The notes under the pieces are model-generated. The model made no database searches, had not been told where the DNA came from, and saw nothing but the letters and a program-made list of their open reading frames with translations. Of a stretch of 64,000 bases of DNA, positions 17,068-27,400 are shown piece after piece. The stretch spans positions 104,591 through 168,590 of the forward strand of contig CAYXVE010000003.1 of assembly GCA_964468435.1 (NCBI GenBank), written 5' to 3'. Positions within the stretch are counted from its first letter, which is position 1; each line of letters opens with the position of its first letter. Made by a program: the position numbers and the translations under genes. The DNA comes from JBCCTX01 sp964468435. GTDB lineage: Bacteria; Bacteroidota; Bacteroidia; J057.

Positions 17068-19160
17068 TCACTATTAAGCTCTCTCATCATATTTTTTACG
17101 ACAAGTACCTGGTTTTTACCCTCAGATTGATCTATTTTATTTACCCATTTGGCATCTTCTGTCATATCGAGTCTTTCTCTTACACCCTCTACCATGGCCA
17201 GTTGATAGATTTTTTTGTCCATAATACCGGCTTGTTCTGCTAGCTCAAATAACTTATTCAATTTATCCTGATAGTAACTTGCCACGAATACATAATCTCT
17301 CAAGAAATCTCTTTTCCCAATGGATTCTTCTTCAAAAAAACCCTCTTTTTCTAATATAGCAAACAACTCCAATGAAGCTCCAGTCCCAGAGCTTAATATG
17401 GCCTTGTGAAACCAGGGATTTTCGTGATCTTTTTCCATCAAATTTGCCATTGCTTGAAGTGCCTTTGAATCATCAAATTCTCCAAGACTCAATGCCAGTT
17501 GCAGCCTTACCTGGATTGAAGTATCCTCTACCCTATTGATCAATGCACTAAGATGCTGAGCATCTCCTTCTGCCAATGCGATCGCATGTCTACGAACGGA
17601 AGGATGTGGATCAGTCAGTGCCTGCTTGATATCCTTAGACTCAAGCGCTGAAAGCGCCTGCAATGAATACATAGCATGGAGCCGGGTCTGTGGCCTGGGA
17701 TGATCTAGTAATGCAGTAAGATAAGGTACTATAAAGCTATCCTGTTGTTGGACGATCACTCGCTGAGCGGTAAAACGCCACCAACCATTTTCATAGGTGA
17801 GGTACTCACTTAATTCCTGCATGGAGGAATGATCAAATTGAGGAGTTGGGGAAGTGGGATGTTGAATGGAATCTGGCACAATCCGGTAAATTCGACCTTT
17901 ATCCATACCCTTGTAAAAATCCATTTCTGCTTTCAAATCTTCGGGGATAGATAAAGGCGTCTCTATATGCTGGCGATACATATCCAGGATGTATAGATTC
18001 CCATCTGGGCCTGAGTAAAAGTTAACGGGTCTAAACCAGGGGTCAGCCGACACCAGAAACTCACGGGTTTGTTCACGTGGGCCTCTATGTGCAGTAAATG
18101 GTAGTTGACCTGGGTGGCGAGAGATGACATCGCGATGCACGAGGTTACCTGCCACATCTCCGATAAATACAGAACCATAAAACTCATCTGGGAAGGCATC
18201 CCCTTGATATACAGTAGTACCAGTAGCGCCCGTAAAATTGTTGGCAGCGTACTCTATGCGATCCAGACCGTGTTCATGATAGGTAGCCTGTCGCCTTCTC
18301 GTACGCTCTTCCCGCCAGTATGGCGGTGTAGTAAGCTGAAACATCACAGGATCATGATCCGATATTTGTTCTACAGCTTCTGTAGAGGGAAGCTGATTAT
18401 GGCGGTGCAGATAGCGCCAGGGAATCATAATCTGACGTATATGCAGAGAATTCTGTGTAGCGAAACGATTTCCCCAGTCGTCAATGCCCTGTCCAAACTG
18501 TGTGGGGCCTGCCGCCACTTCAAACTGAAGTGTATCCAGGCGGAAACGGAAGTCTCCACCATTAACCACCAGGGTATCCTGCTTAGGCAGCAGAGGGCTA
18601 GTAATCTTACCAGCCTGACCAAAATTACTGGCATAGATCCAGTTGTCTATATTGAATCTGAGATTGGTGATCTGAGCCTCGGAATTATTTTCAAAAAAAC
18701 CCGTAAATAGTATCTCTTTTACATCTGCACGAAAATCTCCAGTAGTATCCTTGAGGTACAAAATATCTGGGGCAGCTGTTACAATGATCCCTCCATCCCA
18801 TGGCAATACACTGGTAGCTTCCATCAGTTTGTCTGCAAATACAGTACTGTGGTCTATCTGTCCATCACCATTGCGGTCTTCGAGTACTTTTATCTGGCTC
18901 TTTTGTTTCCCAAGTGCTGGTTTATAGGGATAATCAGGCATTTCTACTACATAAACCACACCCTTTTCATCTACGACCATCTCTACTGGATCCTTTACAT
19001 AAGGCTCAGCAGCAAATAACTCTATGCTAAATCCTTCACGCAGGATAAAACGCCTCATCGCTTCCTCAGGACTTAATGCTTGAGTATAGTGAGTATCCTG
19101 GCATCCACTGATAAATAGTATTGTAATGAGAGTTATTAGTAATCTTGCATTTAACATCAT
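17040..19160 (-). CDS. Membrane-bound dehydrogenase-domain lipoprotein (TIGR02604 type) with HEAT repeats, no redox tail
   Basis: 706 residues. A signal segment ends in FISGC (Cys20), a clear lipobox. The family start motif (FSIELFAAEPYVKDPVEMVVDEKGVVYVVEMPDYPY) is followed by a beta-propeller with calcium-like DRNGDGQIDHSTVFADKL and TTGDFRADVKEIL loops and the sheet motif GPDGNLYILDMYRQ (to ~430). HEAT-like helices follow (~455-600: LHAMYSLQALSALES, VRRHAIALAE). The family is known from Planctomycetes and Bacteroidota and is presumed to oxidise sugars, with a quinone-type cofactor in relatives; this is not proven. Unlike the two paralogues nearby it lacks a cytochrome c or cupredoxin end, so it would need a separate carrier such as the HiPIP. 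It is 17 bases downstream of the ceramidase-like gene, in one operon. Confidence 0.88.
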   Translation of the reverse strand: MMLNARLLITLITILFISGCQDTHYTQALSPEEAMRRFILREGFSIELFAAEPYVKDPVEMVVDEKGVVYVVEMPDYPYKPALGKQKSQIKVLEDRNGDGQIDHSTVFADKLMEATSVLPWDGGIIVTAAPDILYLKDTTGDFRADVKEILFTGFFENNSEAQITNLRFNIDNWIYASNFGQAGKITSPLLPKQDTLVVNGGDFRFRLDTLQFEVAAGPTQFGQGIDDWGNRFATQNSLHIRQIMIPWRYLHRHNQLPSTEAVEQISDHDPVMFQLTTPPYWREERTRRRQATYHEHGLDRIEYAANNFTGATGTTVYQGDAFPDEFYGSVFIGDVAGNLVHRDVISRHPGQLPFTAHRGPREQTREFLVSADPWFRPVNFYSGPDGNLYILDMYRQHIETPLSIPEDLKAEMDFYKGMDKGRIYRIVPDSIQHPTSPTPQFDHSSMQELSEYLTYENGWWRFTAQRVIVQQQDSFIVPYLTALLDHPRPQTRLHAMYSLQALSALESKDIKQALTDPHPSVRRHAIALAEGDAQHLSALINRVEDTSIQVRLQLALSLGEFDDSKALQAMANLMEKDHENPWFHKAILSSGTGASLELFAILEKEGFFEEESIGKRDFLRDYVFVASYYQDKLNKLFELAEQAGIMDKKIYQLAMVEGVRERLDMTEDAKWVNKIDQSEGKNQVLVVKNMMRELNSDQWVSTVSQ

Positions 19161-19177
19161 ACCATTGAAGTTTTAAG

Positions 19178-20539
19178 TCATTTTGCAATGTTCAATTTAT
19201 TGATTTGTCTGGCAACCTCCTGGATGATCATTCCTTCCACCTCAGGCGACCATGTGCTGGCCAGACCATATACATGCATGGATAAATGCCCTTCATAGCC
19301 TCCCTCTTCCAGTATACGGACCGTTGGAATGTAAGCCATAACATCATTAGCATAGGCAACTACAAACAGTCGGGGACTCAACTCATTTTTCAAACGTATA
19401 GCATATCCTACAACCACCTCACCTCCTAATGATACCACAGGCTGATTTCCAATTTTCCATATCTGAATGGGATAATAGGGATAATTGGGGGGAATTTTGC
19501 GATTATTTTTCCTCGCTTGTAGCCATCGCTCAGCCCAATTGCGGGAATAGGTAGTTATCTTCTCTGATCTGATCATAGCCTGAAGCTCTTCAGGATCAGG
19601 GGAATCACTCAGAGGCAAAGAAATTTCTTCATAAGATGCCGAAAAAACTGGTGGTTGCTCCTCCATTTGTTCATCCAAAACACGAGAGACAGAAGCTGCC
19701 AGCGTCCGACCATACTGCTCAGCTAGCTGAATACTTCTTCTGGGCAAGGGATTCTGATCACCTGCACAGCCTGCAAAAAATAAGGCCAGAGCTTTGGGGT
19801 AGCGTTTTTCCAGTTCTATTTGTGCAAATCCTGCATAGTCCCCGGACCACTCATAACTACTCAGCGTCGTAGCATGGCATGCATAACCGAAGACGATGGC
19901 ATTAACCTTCCCATTTATACCTGTAACCTTGATGACAGGTACACTGTGATCTACTGGACCTTTGAGTTCAGACACCTGAAGTATCTCAGCCTCTGTATTA
20001 TTGCGACGGTTTACTGCAAAACGGCATACCCCATTACCTGTAAATACTCTTGCAGTTTTCATCTTTTTTGATGCCTTCAGCACAGCATTAACCATCTTAT
20101 CCTCCAGCAACAAGGAATATTGCTCGATCATATCAGCCTGCGATTCATCCAGGTCATACATATCCCAGAGGGCATTCCTGAGAACAGGGCCGGTATGTGT
20201 ATGCGAACTGGTCAACATGATCTGAGATCTTTGAATTCCCAGTTCATCCATGATACGTTCACTCACTTTTTGGGATATATTTCGCGGTAGCCCCAACAAA
20301 TCTGCAGCCACAAATACAGCTTTTTCTCCTTGATGATCTTCCAGTACCAATGCTTTTATCCATAAATGGTGAAGCTTACCTTCGGCAGGATGATCGCGGT
20401 GTGCATATCCAGCCATCCACATACCTTTCGTTGGAGTAATATTTGATTTGAAAACACCAGCTTTCCAGGTGTCAGCTTGTGAAAATGAAAAAATGTAACT
20501 TAATATAAGAATTGCAAGAAATGTAAAACGCCTGATCAT
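19178..20539 (-). CDS. Neutral/alkaline non-lysosomal ceramidase-like secreted hydrolase
   Basis: 453 residues with a signal peptide (FTFLAILILSYIFSFSQA). The neutral-ceramidase N-terminal domain is recognisable: KSNITPTKGMWMAGY, the zinc-site strand LTSSHTHTGP, FGYACHATTL and FFAGCAGDQNPLPR. Length fits the catalytic domain without the C-terminal immunoglobulin-like domain of full ceramidases. Many bacterial members of this group act on unknown amides and are found beside sugar-oxidising proteins, so ceramide as substrate is only a possibility. It probably acts in the periplasm. Its stop is 17 bases before the lipoprotein dehydrogenase start, forming a two-gene operon transcribed away from the cytochrome-bearing paralogue. 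Confidence 0.85.
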   Translation of the reverse strand: MIRRFTFLAILILSYIFSFSQADTWKAGVFKSNITPTKGMWMAGYAHRDHPAEGKLHHLWIKALVLEDHQGEKAVFVAADLLGLPRNISQKVSERIMDELGIQRSQIMLTSSHTHTGPVLRNALWDMYDLDESQADMIEQYSLLLEDKMVNAVLKASKKMKTARVFTGNGVCRFAVNRRNNTEAEILQVSELKGPVDHSVPVIKVTGINGKVNAIVFGYACHATTLSSYEWSGDYAGFAQIELEKRYPKALALFFAGCAGDQNPLPRRSIQLAEQYGRTLAASVSRVLDEQMEEQPPVFSASYEEISLPLSDSPDPEELQAMIRSEKITTYSRNWAERWLQARKNNRKIPPNYPYYPIQIWKIGNQPVVSLGGEVVVGYAIRLKNELSPRLFVVAYANDVMAYIPTVRILEEGGYEGHLSMHVYGLASTWSPEVEGMIIQEVARQINKLNIAK

Positions 20540-20726
20540 GTTTACTCCAGTTATGATACATATCTCTTAATTTAAGAAACATGAAGCACAAAAGGTAATA
20601 TATAAAGGACCTAAATGGAAATATGTCTTCTTTGAATCTGAATATCCCGATAGGATTCAATCCCCCAAGAAAGACGTTCAATATATTTCCTTAGATACAG
20701 ATTCAAACCGGCATAAATACATATTT

Positions 20727-20819
20727 AATAGACCACTAATTTTGAAATGGTCTATTTATTACTGATTTCATGGTAGATATATTTAATTGAAACCGACTAA
20801 GATCAGGCTAATTTCAATT
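20727..20819. promoter_or_regulatory. Two dyads in the divergent intergenic region between the ceramidase and dehydrogenase operons
   Basis: The 20540-20955 gap has no convincing gene. It holds a 9-bp inverted repeat (AATAGACCA at 20727-20735 with TGGTCTATT at 20748-20756) and an 8-bp one (AATTGAAA at 20785-20792 with TTTCAATT at 20812-20819). Either could be an operator or a small hairpin. The second arm extends to AATTGAAACC, whose complement recurs at 16706-16715 before the HiPIP gene. No full promoter consensus was found on either strand here; a weak TATTTTG lies at 20854-20860. Confidence 0.35.
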
Positions 20820-20955
20820 GCAACTATATGGTTAGAAGGCCATTTTCTTTCTTTATTTTGACCATAAATTGTTTAAAATTTTTAGTACATTAGTCTCTGC
20901 ATATATCAACAACTATTGCTACTTAACTTACACGAACAATTACACGAACAACCCT

Positions 20956-23900
20956 ATGCTCTCCTGTACCAACAATTTCAAGGTAGCCTGTACCCTGTTT
21001 TTAATCATTTTTCTATTCATAGCAGGATGTAATAAGCCCCGGCAGATTCGACAACCTAAGATCAAAAAAATCGATTCGATAATAGCCAGACGCATCGCAG
21101 ATTCACTAACACAAGCCATCCCCTTTAAGGTAGGAGAAGGCCTGAAGCTCTCGCTTTGGGCATCGGATTCACTGGTAGCGGACCCCATCGGACTCAGTGT
21201 AGATGATCAAGGTCGTGCGTATATCACCCGTACTAACCGCCAGAAAAATTCTGAATTTGATATTCGTGGGCACATGAATTGGGCTACAGCCTCCATTAGC
21301 TGGAAAACTCCAGAAGACCGAAAAACTTTCCTGCATCAGGAATTTTCGCCAGATAGCAGCGATAAACGCACCTGGCTCAAGGATCTGAATAAAGACAGCA
21401 TCCACGACTGGCGGGATCTTGCTGTGGAACAGGAAGAAATTTATCGCATCGAAGATCAGTCTGGCAATGGATTTGCTGACTTTTCACAACTATACATCAG
21501 AGATTTTCACGATGAGATAACTGATGTTGCTGGGAGTGCCCTACCTGTAGGAGATGATGTATTTGTAACGGTAGGACCTGATACCTGGCGTCTCAGAGAC
21601 AACGATGGAGATGGCATGGCTGATGAAAAGACCTCTATTAGTCATGGGTACAATGTTCACGTGGGTTTTAGTGGACATGGTATGTCCGGATTGATTCAGG
21701 GACCTGATGGTAAAATCTACTGGTCAGTAGGCGATATAGGCTTTCACGTAGAAGACCAGGATGGACGTACATGGGCTTATCCCAATCAGGGAGCTATCCT
21801 GAGATGCAACCCCGATGGTAGCGATTTTGAGGTATATGCGGCAGGATTGAGAAATACCCACGAGTTTGTATTTGATAAATATGGTAATATTATTAGTGTA
21901 GACAACGATGGAGACCATCCGGGCGAAGAAGAACGACTGGTATACATCGTTCGTGGATCGGATGCAGGTTGGCGTGCCAACTGGCAATATGGTAAGTACA
22001 CCGATCCCGATAACAATGGGTATAAGGTCTGGATGGATGAAGACATGTATAAACCCCGATTTGAAGGACAGGCAGCTTATTTTATTCCTCCTATTATCAA
22101 TTATCACAGTGGTCCAGCTGGTATGATCTACAATCCGGGTACAGCGCTAGGTGAAAAATGGAAAGATAAATTCTTTATCGCAGAATTTACTGGTTCCCCA
22201 GCCAGATCCAGTGTGTTTGCCTTTGATTTGAAACCCAAAGGAGCAGGATTTGGATTTGTGGGAGAAGAAGAAGTGTTAAATGGCATACTCGCGACCGGAC
22301 TTGATGTGGGACCTGATGGAGCTTTTTACGTTGCGGACTGGATCGATGGATGGGGAACTAAAAACTATGGCAGAATATGGAAACTCGATGTTGAAGACGC
22401 TGAAAAACATGCTCTGAGAGCAGAAGTAGAGATTCTGATAAAAGGGGACTTTGCAGAAAAATCTTTTGCTGAACTGGGTCAACTTCTGGGACATGAGGAT
22501 ATGCGGGTACGTATGAAAGCACAGTTTGAACTGGTTGAGCGAGGTGATGAGGGTAAGGAAGTCTTCCTGTCTACGATGGAACCGAATCATGATCAGCTTG
22601 CTCGCATACATAGTATTTGGGGTATCGGTCAACTCGCCCGTATGAACAACCTGGATCATGCAAATGTATTGGTTGACTTGTATAAAGACCATGATGCAGA
22701 AATCCGTGCTCAGGCTGCCAAAATCATTGGAGATGTAAAATATAAGGAATCACGTACCCAATTGATCCCTCTGCTGAAAGATGAATCCGATCGTGTGAAG
22801 TTCTTCGCAGCAGAGGCTATCGGTAGAACCAACTGTCAGGAAGGACTTATGCCAATTATTAAAATGCTGGAAGCCAACGATGATCAAGATATCTATCTTA
22901 GGCATGCAGGTTCATACGCCATGGCGGAGTTGGCTCAGGCAGATTTCCTGATCGATACCGAAGAGCATCCGCTTTTACAGTTACATGAGCATCCCTCCAG
23001 GGCACTGAGAATTGCCGCTGTGATCACTCTGCGAAAGCTACGCCATTGGGCAATTGCTCGCTACCTGAAAGATGAAGATGAATACATCGTTACTGAAGCT
23101 GCCCGTGCGATCAATGATGATTTATCTATCGAAGAGGCGCTTCCGGATCTGGCTCAGCTACTTGCCACCACATCATTTACCCATGAAGCATTAATCAGAA
23201 GAGCAATCAACGCCAATCTGCGAGTAGGTCAGGATGAAAATCTCAATATTCTGGCAGATTATGCCATGAACCCAAAGGCTCCTGAAGCTATGCGTGCCGA
23301 AGCCATTTCCTGTATCGGGGTCTGGGCAAAGCCCTCAGTACTAGATAGAGTAGACGGACGCTATAGAGGAGAGGTTAAACGTGATCCGGTCATCGCACAG
23401 AATGCGCTGAAATCTATCATACAACCCTTATTCGCCTCCAACAACAGCATGATTCAGGAGGCTACAGCCACAGCTACTGGCAAATTGGGACTGCAAGCAG
23501 GTGCAACAGCACTTTTTGAATTGTTTACAAGTCGCGTAAGCTCCGAAGTAAAAATTGCATCCCTGCAAGCCCTATCAACGCTGGAAAGTCAAACGCTGGG
23601 AGAAGCAATGCAGATAGCTCTTGAGGATGTTGATGCTGCTGTAAGAAAAGAAGCTCTAAGTATGATCCCTCAACTTGAGTTGGCTGCGGAAGAAAAAGTA
23701 TCCCTGCTGTCTTCCTTGCTGGGAAATAGCACCATGGACGAACAACAAGCTGTACTAACAGCCCTGGGCACAATTAATTCTCAGGAAACCCTTGATCTGC
23801 TCAGCAGGCAACTAGACAAGTTCATAGCAGGAGACCTGGAGGCAGAACTTTCACTGGAACTAATAGAAGCCATCGAAACGATGGATGATCCTCAGCTCAA

Positions 23901-24393
23901 CGAAAAATGGGAAGATTTCCAGGCTTCTATCCCACAGGATCAACCATTAGCAGTATATAAAAGTGCTCTATACGGTGGGAATCCACGTGCGGGAAGACGT
24001 ATATTTTACCGCAATGCTGCGGCGCAGTGCGTCAGATGCCATGCTATAGGAGACTATGGAGGCGATGTAGGCCCCAAGCTCTCCAATATCGCCAACGAGC
24101 TTACTCGTGAGCAACTCCTGGAATCATTGGTCGATCCGAGTGCCCGGATCAGTCCTGGCTATGGAGTGGTTTCCATAGCACAAAAAAATGGAATGCGTAT
24201 CAGCGGAACCCTGATCGACGAAACAGCCAGTGAGATGGCCATCAAAACCAGTAGTGGGGCTAAGGAAAAAATTCTTAAAAGTGAAGTTGAAGCTGTTCAG
24301 GAAGGACCATCGAGTATGCCGCCTATGGGCACGATTCTTAGCCGGCGAGAACTGCGAGATCTCGTCGCATTTTTGAGTGAATTGAAAGTGTAA
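20956..24393 (+). CDS. Membrane-bound dehydrogenase lipoprotein with HEAT repeats and C-terminal cytochrome c
   Basis: 1145 residues from the ATG at 20956, chosen because it begins a lipoprotein signal (FLIIFLFIAGC); the open frame continues 29 codons upstream without a signal. Order: propeller dehydrogenase domain (~45-470; FKVGEGLKLSLWASDSLVADP, GPDGKIYWSVGDIG, GLRNTHEFVFDKYGNII, GPDGAFYVADWIDGW), a long HEAT/PBS-like repeat region (~500-960), and a cytochrome c domain whose CVRCH motif starts at about residue 1025. A Met-rich MPPMG near the end is the probable distal haem ligand. The domain would oxidise a substrate and pass electrons to its own haem. It is likely anchored in the outer membrane or periplasm. 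The ThuA/cupredoxin paralogue starts 25 bases after its stop. Confidence 0.92.
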   Translation: MLSCTNNFKVACTLFLIIFLFIAGCNKPRQIRQPKIKKIDSIIARRIADSLTQAIPFKVGEGLKLSLWASDSLVADPIGLSVDDQGRAYITRTNRQKNSEFDIRGHMNWATASISWKTPEDRKTFLHQEFSPDSSDKRTWLKDLNKDSIHDWRDLAVEQEEIYRIEDQSGNGFADFSQLYIRDFHDEITDVAGSALPVGDDVFVTVGPDTWRLRDNDGDGMADEKTSISHGYNVHVGFSGHGMSGLIQGPDGKIYWSVGDIGFHVEDQDGRTWAYPNQGAILRCNPDGSDFEVYAAGLRNTHEFVFDKYGNIISVDNDGDHPGEEERLVYIVRGSDAGWRANWQYGKYTDPDNNGYKVWMDEDMYKPRFEGQAAYFIPPIINYHSGPAGMIYNPGTALGEKWKDKFFIAEFTGSPARSSVFAFDLKPKGAGFGFVGEEEVLNGILATGLDVGPDGAFYVADWIDGWGTKNYGRIWKLDVEDAEKHALRAEVEILIKGDFAEKSFAELGQLLGHEDMRVRMKAQFELVERGDEGKEVFLSTMEPNHDQLARIHSIWGIGQLARMNNLDHANVLVDLYKDHDAEIRAQAAKIIGDVKYKESRTQLIPLLKDESDRVKFFAAEAIGRTNCQEGLMPIIKMLEANDDQDIYLRHAGSYAMAELAQADFLIDTEEHPLLQLHEHPSRALRIAAVITLRKLRHWAIARYLKDEDEYIVTEAARAINDDLSIEEALPDLAQLLATTSFTHEALIRRAINANLRVGQDENLNILADYAMNPKAPEAMRAEAISCIGVWAKPSVLDRVDGRYRGEVKRDPVIAQNALKSIIQPLFASNNSMIQEATATATGKLGLQAGATALFELFTSRVSSEVKIASLQALSTLESQTLGEAMQIALEDVDAAVRKEALSMIPQLELAAEEKVSLLSSLLGNSTMDEQQAVLTALGTINSQETLDLLSRQLDKFIAGDLEAELSLELIEAIETMDDPQLNEKWEDFQASIPQDQPLAVYKSALYGGNPRAGRRIFYRNAAAQCVRCHAIGDYGGDVGPKLSNIANELTREQLLESLVDPSARISPGYGVVSIAQKNGMRISGTLIDETASEMAIKTSSGAKEKILKSEVEAVQEGPSSMPPMGTILSRRELRDLVAFLSELKV

Positions 24394-24418
24394 ATATTGT
24401 CATCAAACTTGATAACAC

Positions 24419-27400
24419 ATGACTACCTTACTACCAATGACTAAGCCATTACAGGCATGTTTGTATTTACTGGCGTTATGGATACCTCTTGCCTGCAACC
24501 AACCCGACAACTCTCCCAGGAAAATTGAATTACTTTTTCTGGGACACGATGATACTCATCACTATTCAGAAAAGTATGCTCCTTTATTGGCTTCCTATTT
24601 ATCCCATAAAGGTATCAACCTAACTTATACTTCCACACCGTCTTCTTTGAATCCCGAAAATTTAGCACTGTACGACGGATTGATCATCTATGCCAATCAC
24701 GATAGCATTACCATAGACCAAGAATCAGCTTTACTGGATTTTGTAAAAAGTGGGAAGGGCTTTATTCCCATCCACTGCGCCAGTTACTGTTTCAGAAATT
24801 CGGAGAAATACGTAGACCTGGTTGGAGCACAGTTTAAATCGCATGAGACCGGGACCTTTACGGCTGAAATTACTCAGCCAAACCATCCTATTACAAAAGA
24901 TCTGGAACCCTTTGAAACCTGGGACGAGACCTATGTTCACACCTTGCACCATGAAGACCGCACCATTCTGATGGAACGGGTAGAAGGCGATCACCGCGAA
25001 CCCTGGACATGGACCCGTAACTATGGAAAAGGTAGGATATTCTACACGGCCTACGGCCATGACGAGCGCACCTGGAATCACTCAGGATTTCACCAACTGA
25101 TATACCATGGTATCCTCTGGGCTGTAGGAGATAAGGTAAAATCCCGCTGGAATAAACTGAATATGCCAACCCAGGTTTATAAAGCTGCTGACAACATTGC
25201 CAACTATGAACAACGTCCTGTACCCTTGCCTTTCCAGGAACCCCTTGCTCAACCTGAATCAGAGAAGCTCATACAGATTCCTACAGGTTTTGAATTGGAA
25301 GTGTTTGCCACAGAACCTGATATCATTAACCCTATTGCTTTTTCATGGGATGAAAAGGGTAGACTTTGGGTTATTGAGACAGTGGATTATCCCAATGAAG
25401 TTAATCCGGGGAATATGGGTGATGATCGTATCAAAATCTGTGAGGATACAGATAATGATGGTCGGGCAGACAAATTTACCGTATTTGCCGACAGTCTGAA
25501 CATTCCTACCAGTCTTGTTTTCTCCAATGGAGGTGTTATCGTGTCCATGGCTCCACATTTTCTCTTCCTCAAAGATACAGATGGAGATGACCGTGCAGAT
25601 GTAAAAGAAATATTGATATCGGGATGGGGAACCTTTGATACACATGCAGGCCCTTCAAATCTACGCTATGGTTTTGACAATCAGATCTGGGGAACTGTAG
25701 GATATTCCGGATTTAATGGAAACATTGCTGGAAAAGATTTTGAATTCGGACAGGGATTTTATCGCTTTCATCCCAATGGGACAAATTTCGAGTTCCTAAC
25801 CCGCACAAGCAACAATACCTGGGGCCTGGGTTTTTCTGAAACCTTTGATGTGTTTGGTTCTACCGCTAATAATGCTCATAGCTGGTACATGGGCATTCCT
25901 AACAGATATTTTGAAGGCATTGAAGGAATAGAAAAAACGGGTAGTAAAAAAATTGCTTCGTATTACCCCTATCATCCTATTACTCAAAACTACCGTCAGG
26001 TAGATGTATTTGGGGGATTTACAGCTGCTGCCGGACATAGCTTATATACAGCACGTTCATTCCCCAAAGAGTACTGGAACCGCATTGCCTTTGTTGCGGA
26101 ACCTACGGGACATTTGCTGGCGAGAGGTGTTCTGGAAAAAGATGGTGCTGGCTTTGTCACAAGAGATGGTTGGAACGTACTGGCCAGTTCAGATGAATGG
26201 GTATCACCCGTACATGCAGAAGTAGGCCCCGATGGAGCATTATGGATAGCCGACTGGTACAACTTCATCATACAGCACAACCCTACTCCGACTCCTGAAC
26301 GTGGTGGATATCAAGCAGAAACCGGCAGGGGCAATGCCCATCTCAATCCCTTACGCGACCGGGAACACGGCCGGATCTATCGCCTAGTTTACAAGGATGC
26401 TCCCCAGTACCAAAGACCTTCCCTGCGTCCTAATGATCCCAAAGGTCTGATAAAAACCCTTAAAAACGACAACCTGCATTGGCGACTTACAGCACAACGT
26501 CTATTAGTAGAGAGAGGTCAGCAGGATGTATTACCACCCTTGTACAAACTGGTGGAAAACACCTCCACAGATGCAATAGGTATCAATGGAGGAGCTATCC
26601 ATGCCCTGTGGACGCTGCATGGACTGGGCGCTTTATCTGGTCAGAATGAAGAAGCCATGCAAGTAGCATATAAAGCACTAGCACATCCTTCAGCAGGAGT
26701 ACGTAAAGCTGCTGTACAGGTACTACCACCCAGCTTTGAAAGCCGGAATGCATTACTAAAATCTGAAATTATTCACGATCCCAATCCTCACACGCAGCTA
26801 GCTGCGCTGCTTGCCCTGGCAGACATGCCCTCCGACCAGAAAGCTGGTCAACAGCTTTTTCAACTCAGTCAGTCCGATGAAATTGCCAGAGATCTGTGGC
26901 GATCACAAGCACTATATATCGCAGTTCATACCCATGTGAAGGGATTTTTAGAGGCATACCAGCATGATCCCAATGCAATTACCTATGAGATTCCTACAGA
27001 AGAAAATAAATCCTCAATCCCTTCATTCTGGAGAAAATGGGATCATCCCGGTGAAATTACTGCCGATTGGGAAACCATCCGCTTTCCCGGTAAATGGGAA
27101 AACTCTGAGCTGCCGGATTTTGATGGTGCAGTGGCTTTATACCGCTCCTTTAGCCTCGACCAAATACCTTCATCTGCATCTATCCACCTGGGCAAGATCG
27201 GACAATCCAACTTTGTCCATGTTAATGGTGAATTTGTATTGGAGACCAGAAATGATCCCAATATGCTCCGTGAAACCGAAATCCCGGTGAATAAACTAGA
27301 CCGTGGCAACAACTACATCATTATGCGTGTAGAAGACCGAAAAGGAGCAGGAGGCTTGCTGGGACCTGCTGAAGAAATGTACCTCATGATAGATGAACAA

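Noticed and set aside
18105..18710. 201-residue plus-strand frame
   Set aside because: Shadow of the membrane-bound dehydrogenase on the other strand, which has clear motifs throughout.
21724..22107. 127-residue minus-strand frame
   Set aside because: Antisense to the cytochrome-bearing dehydrogenase; no family resemblance.
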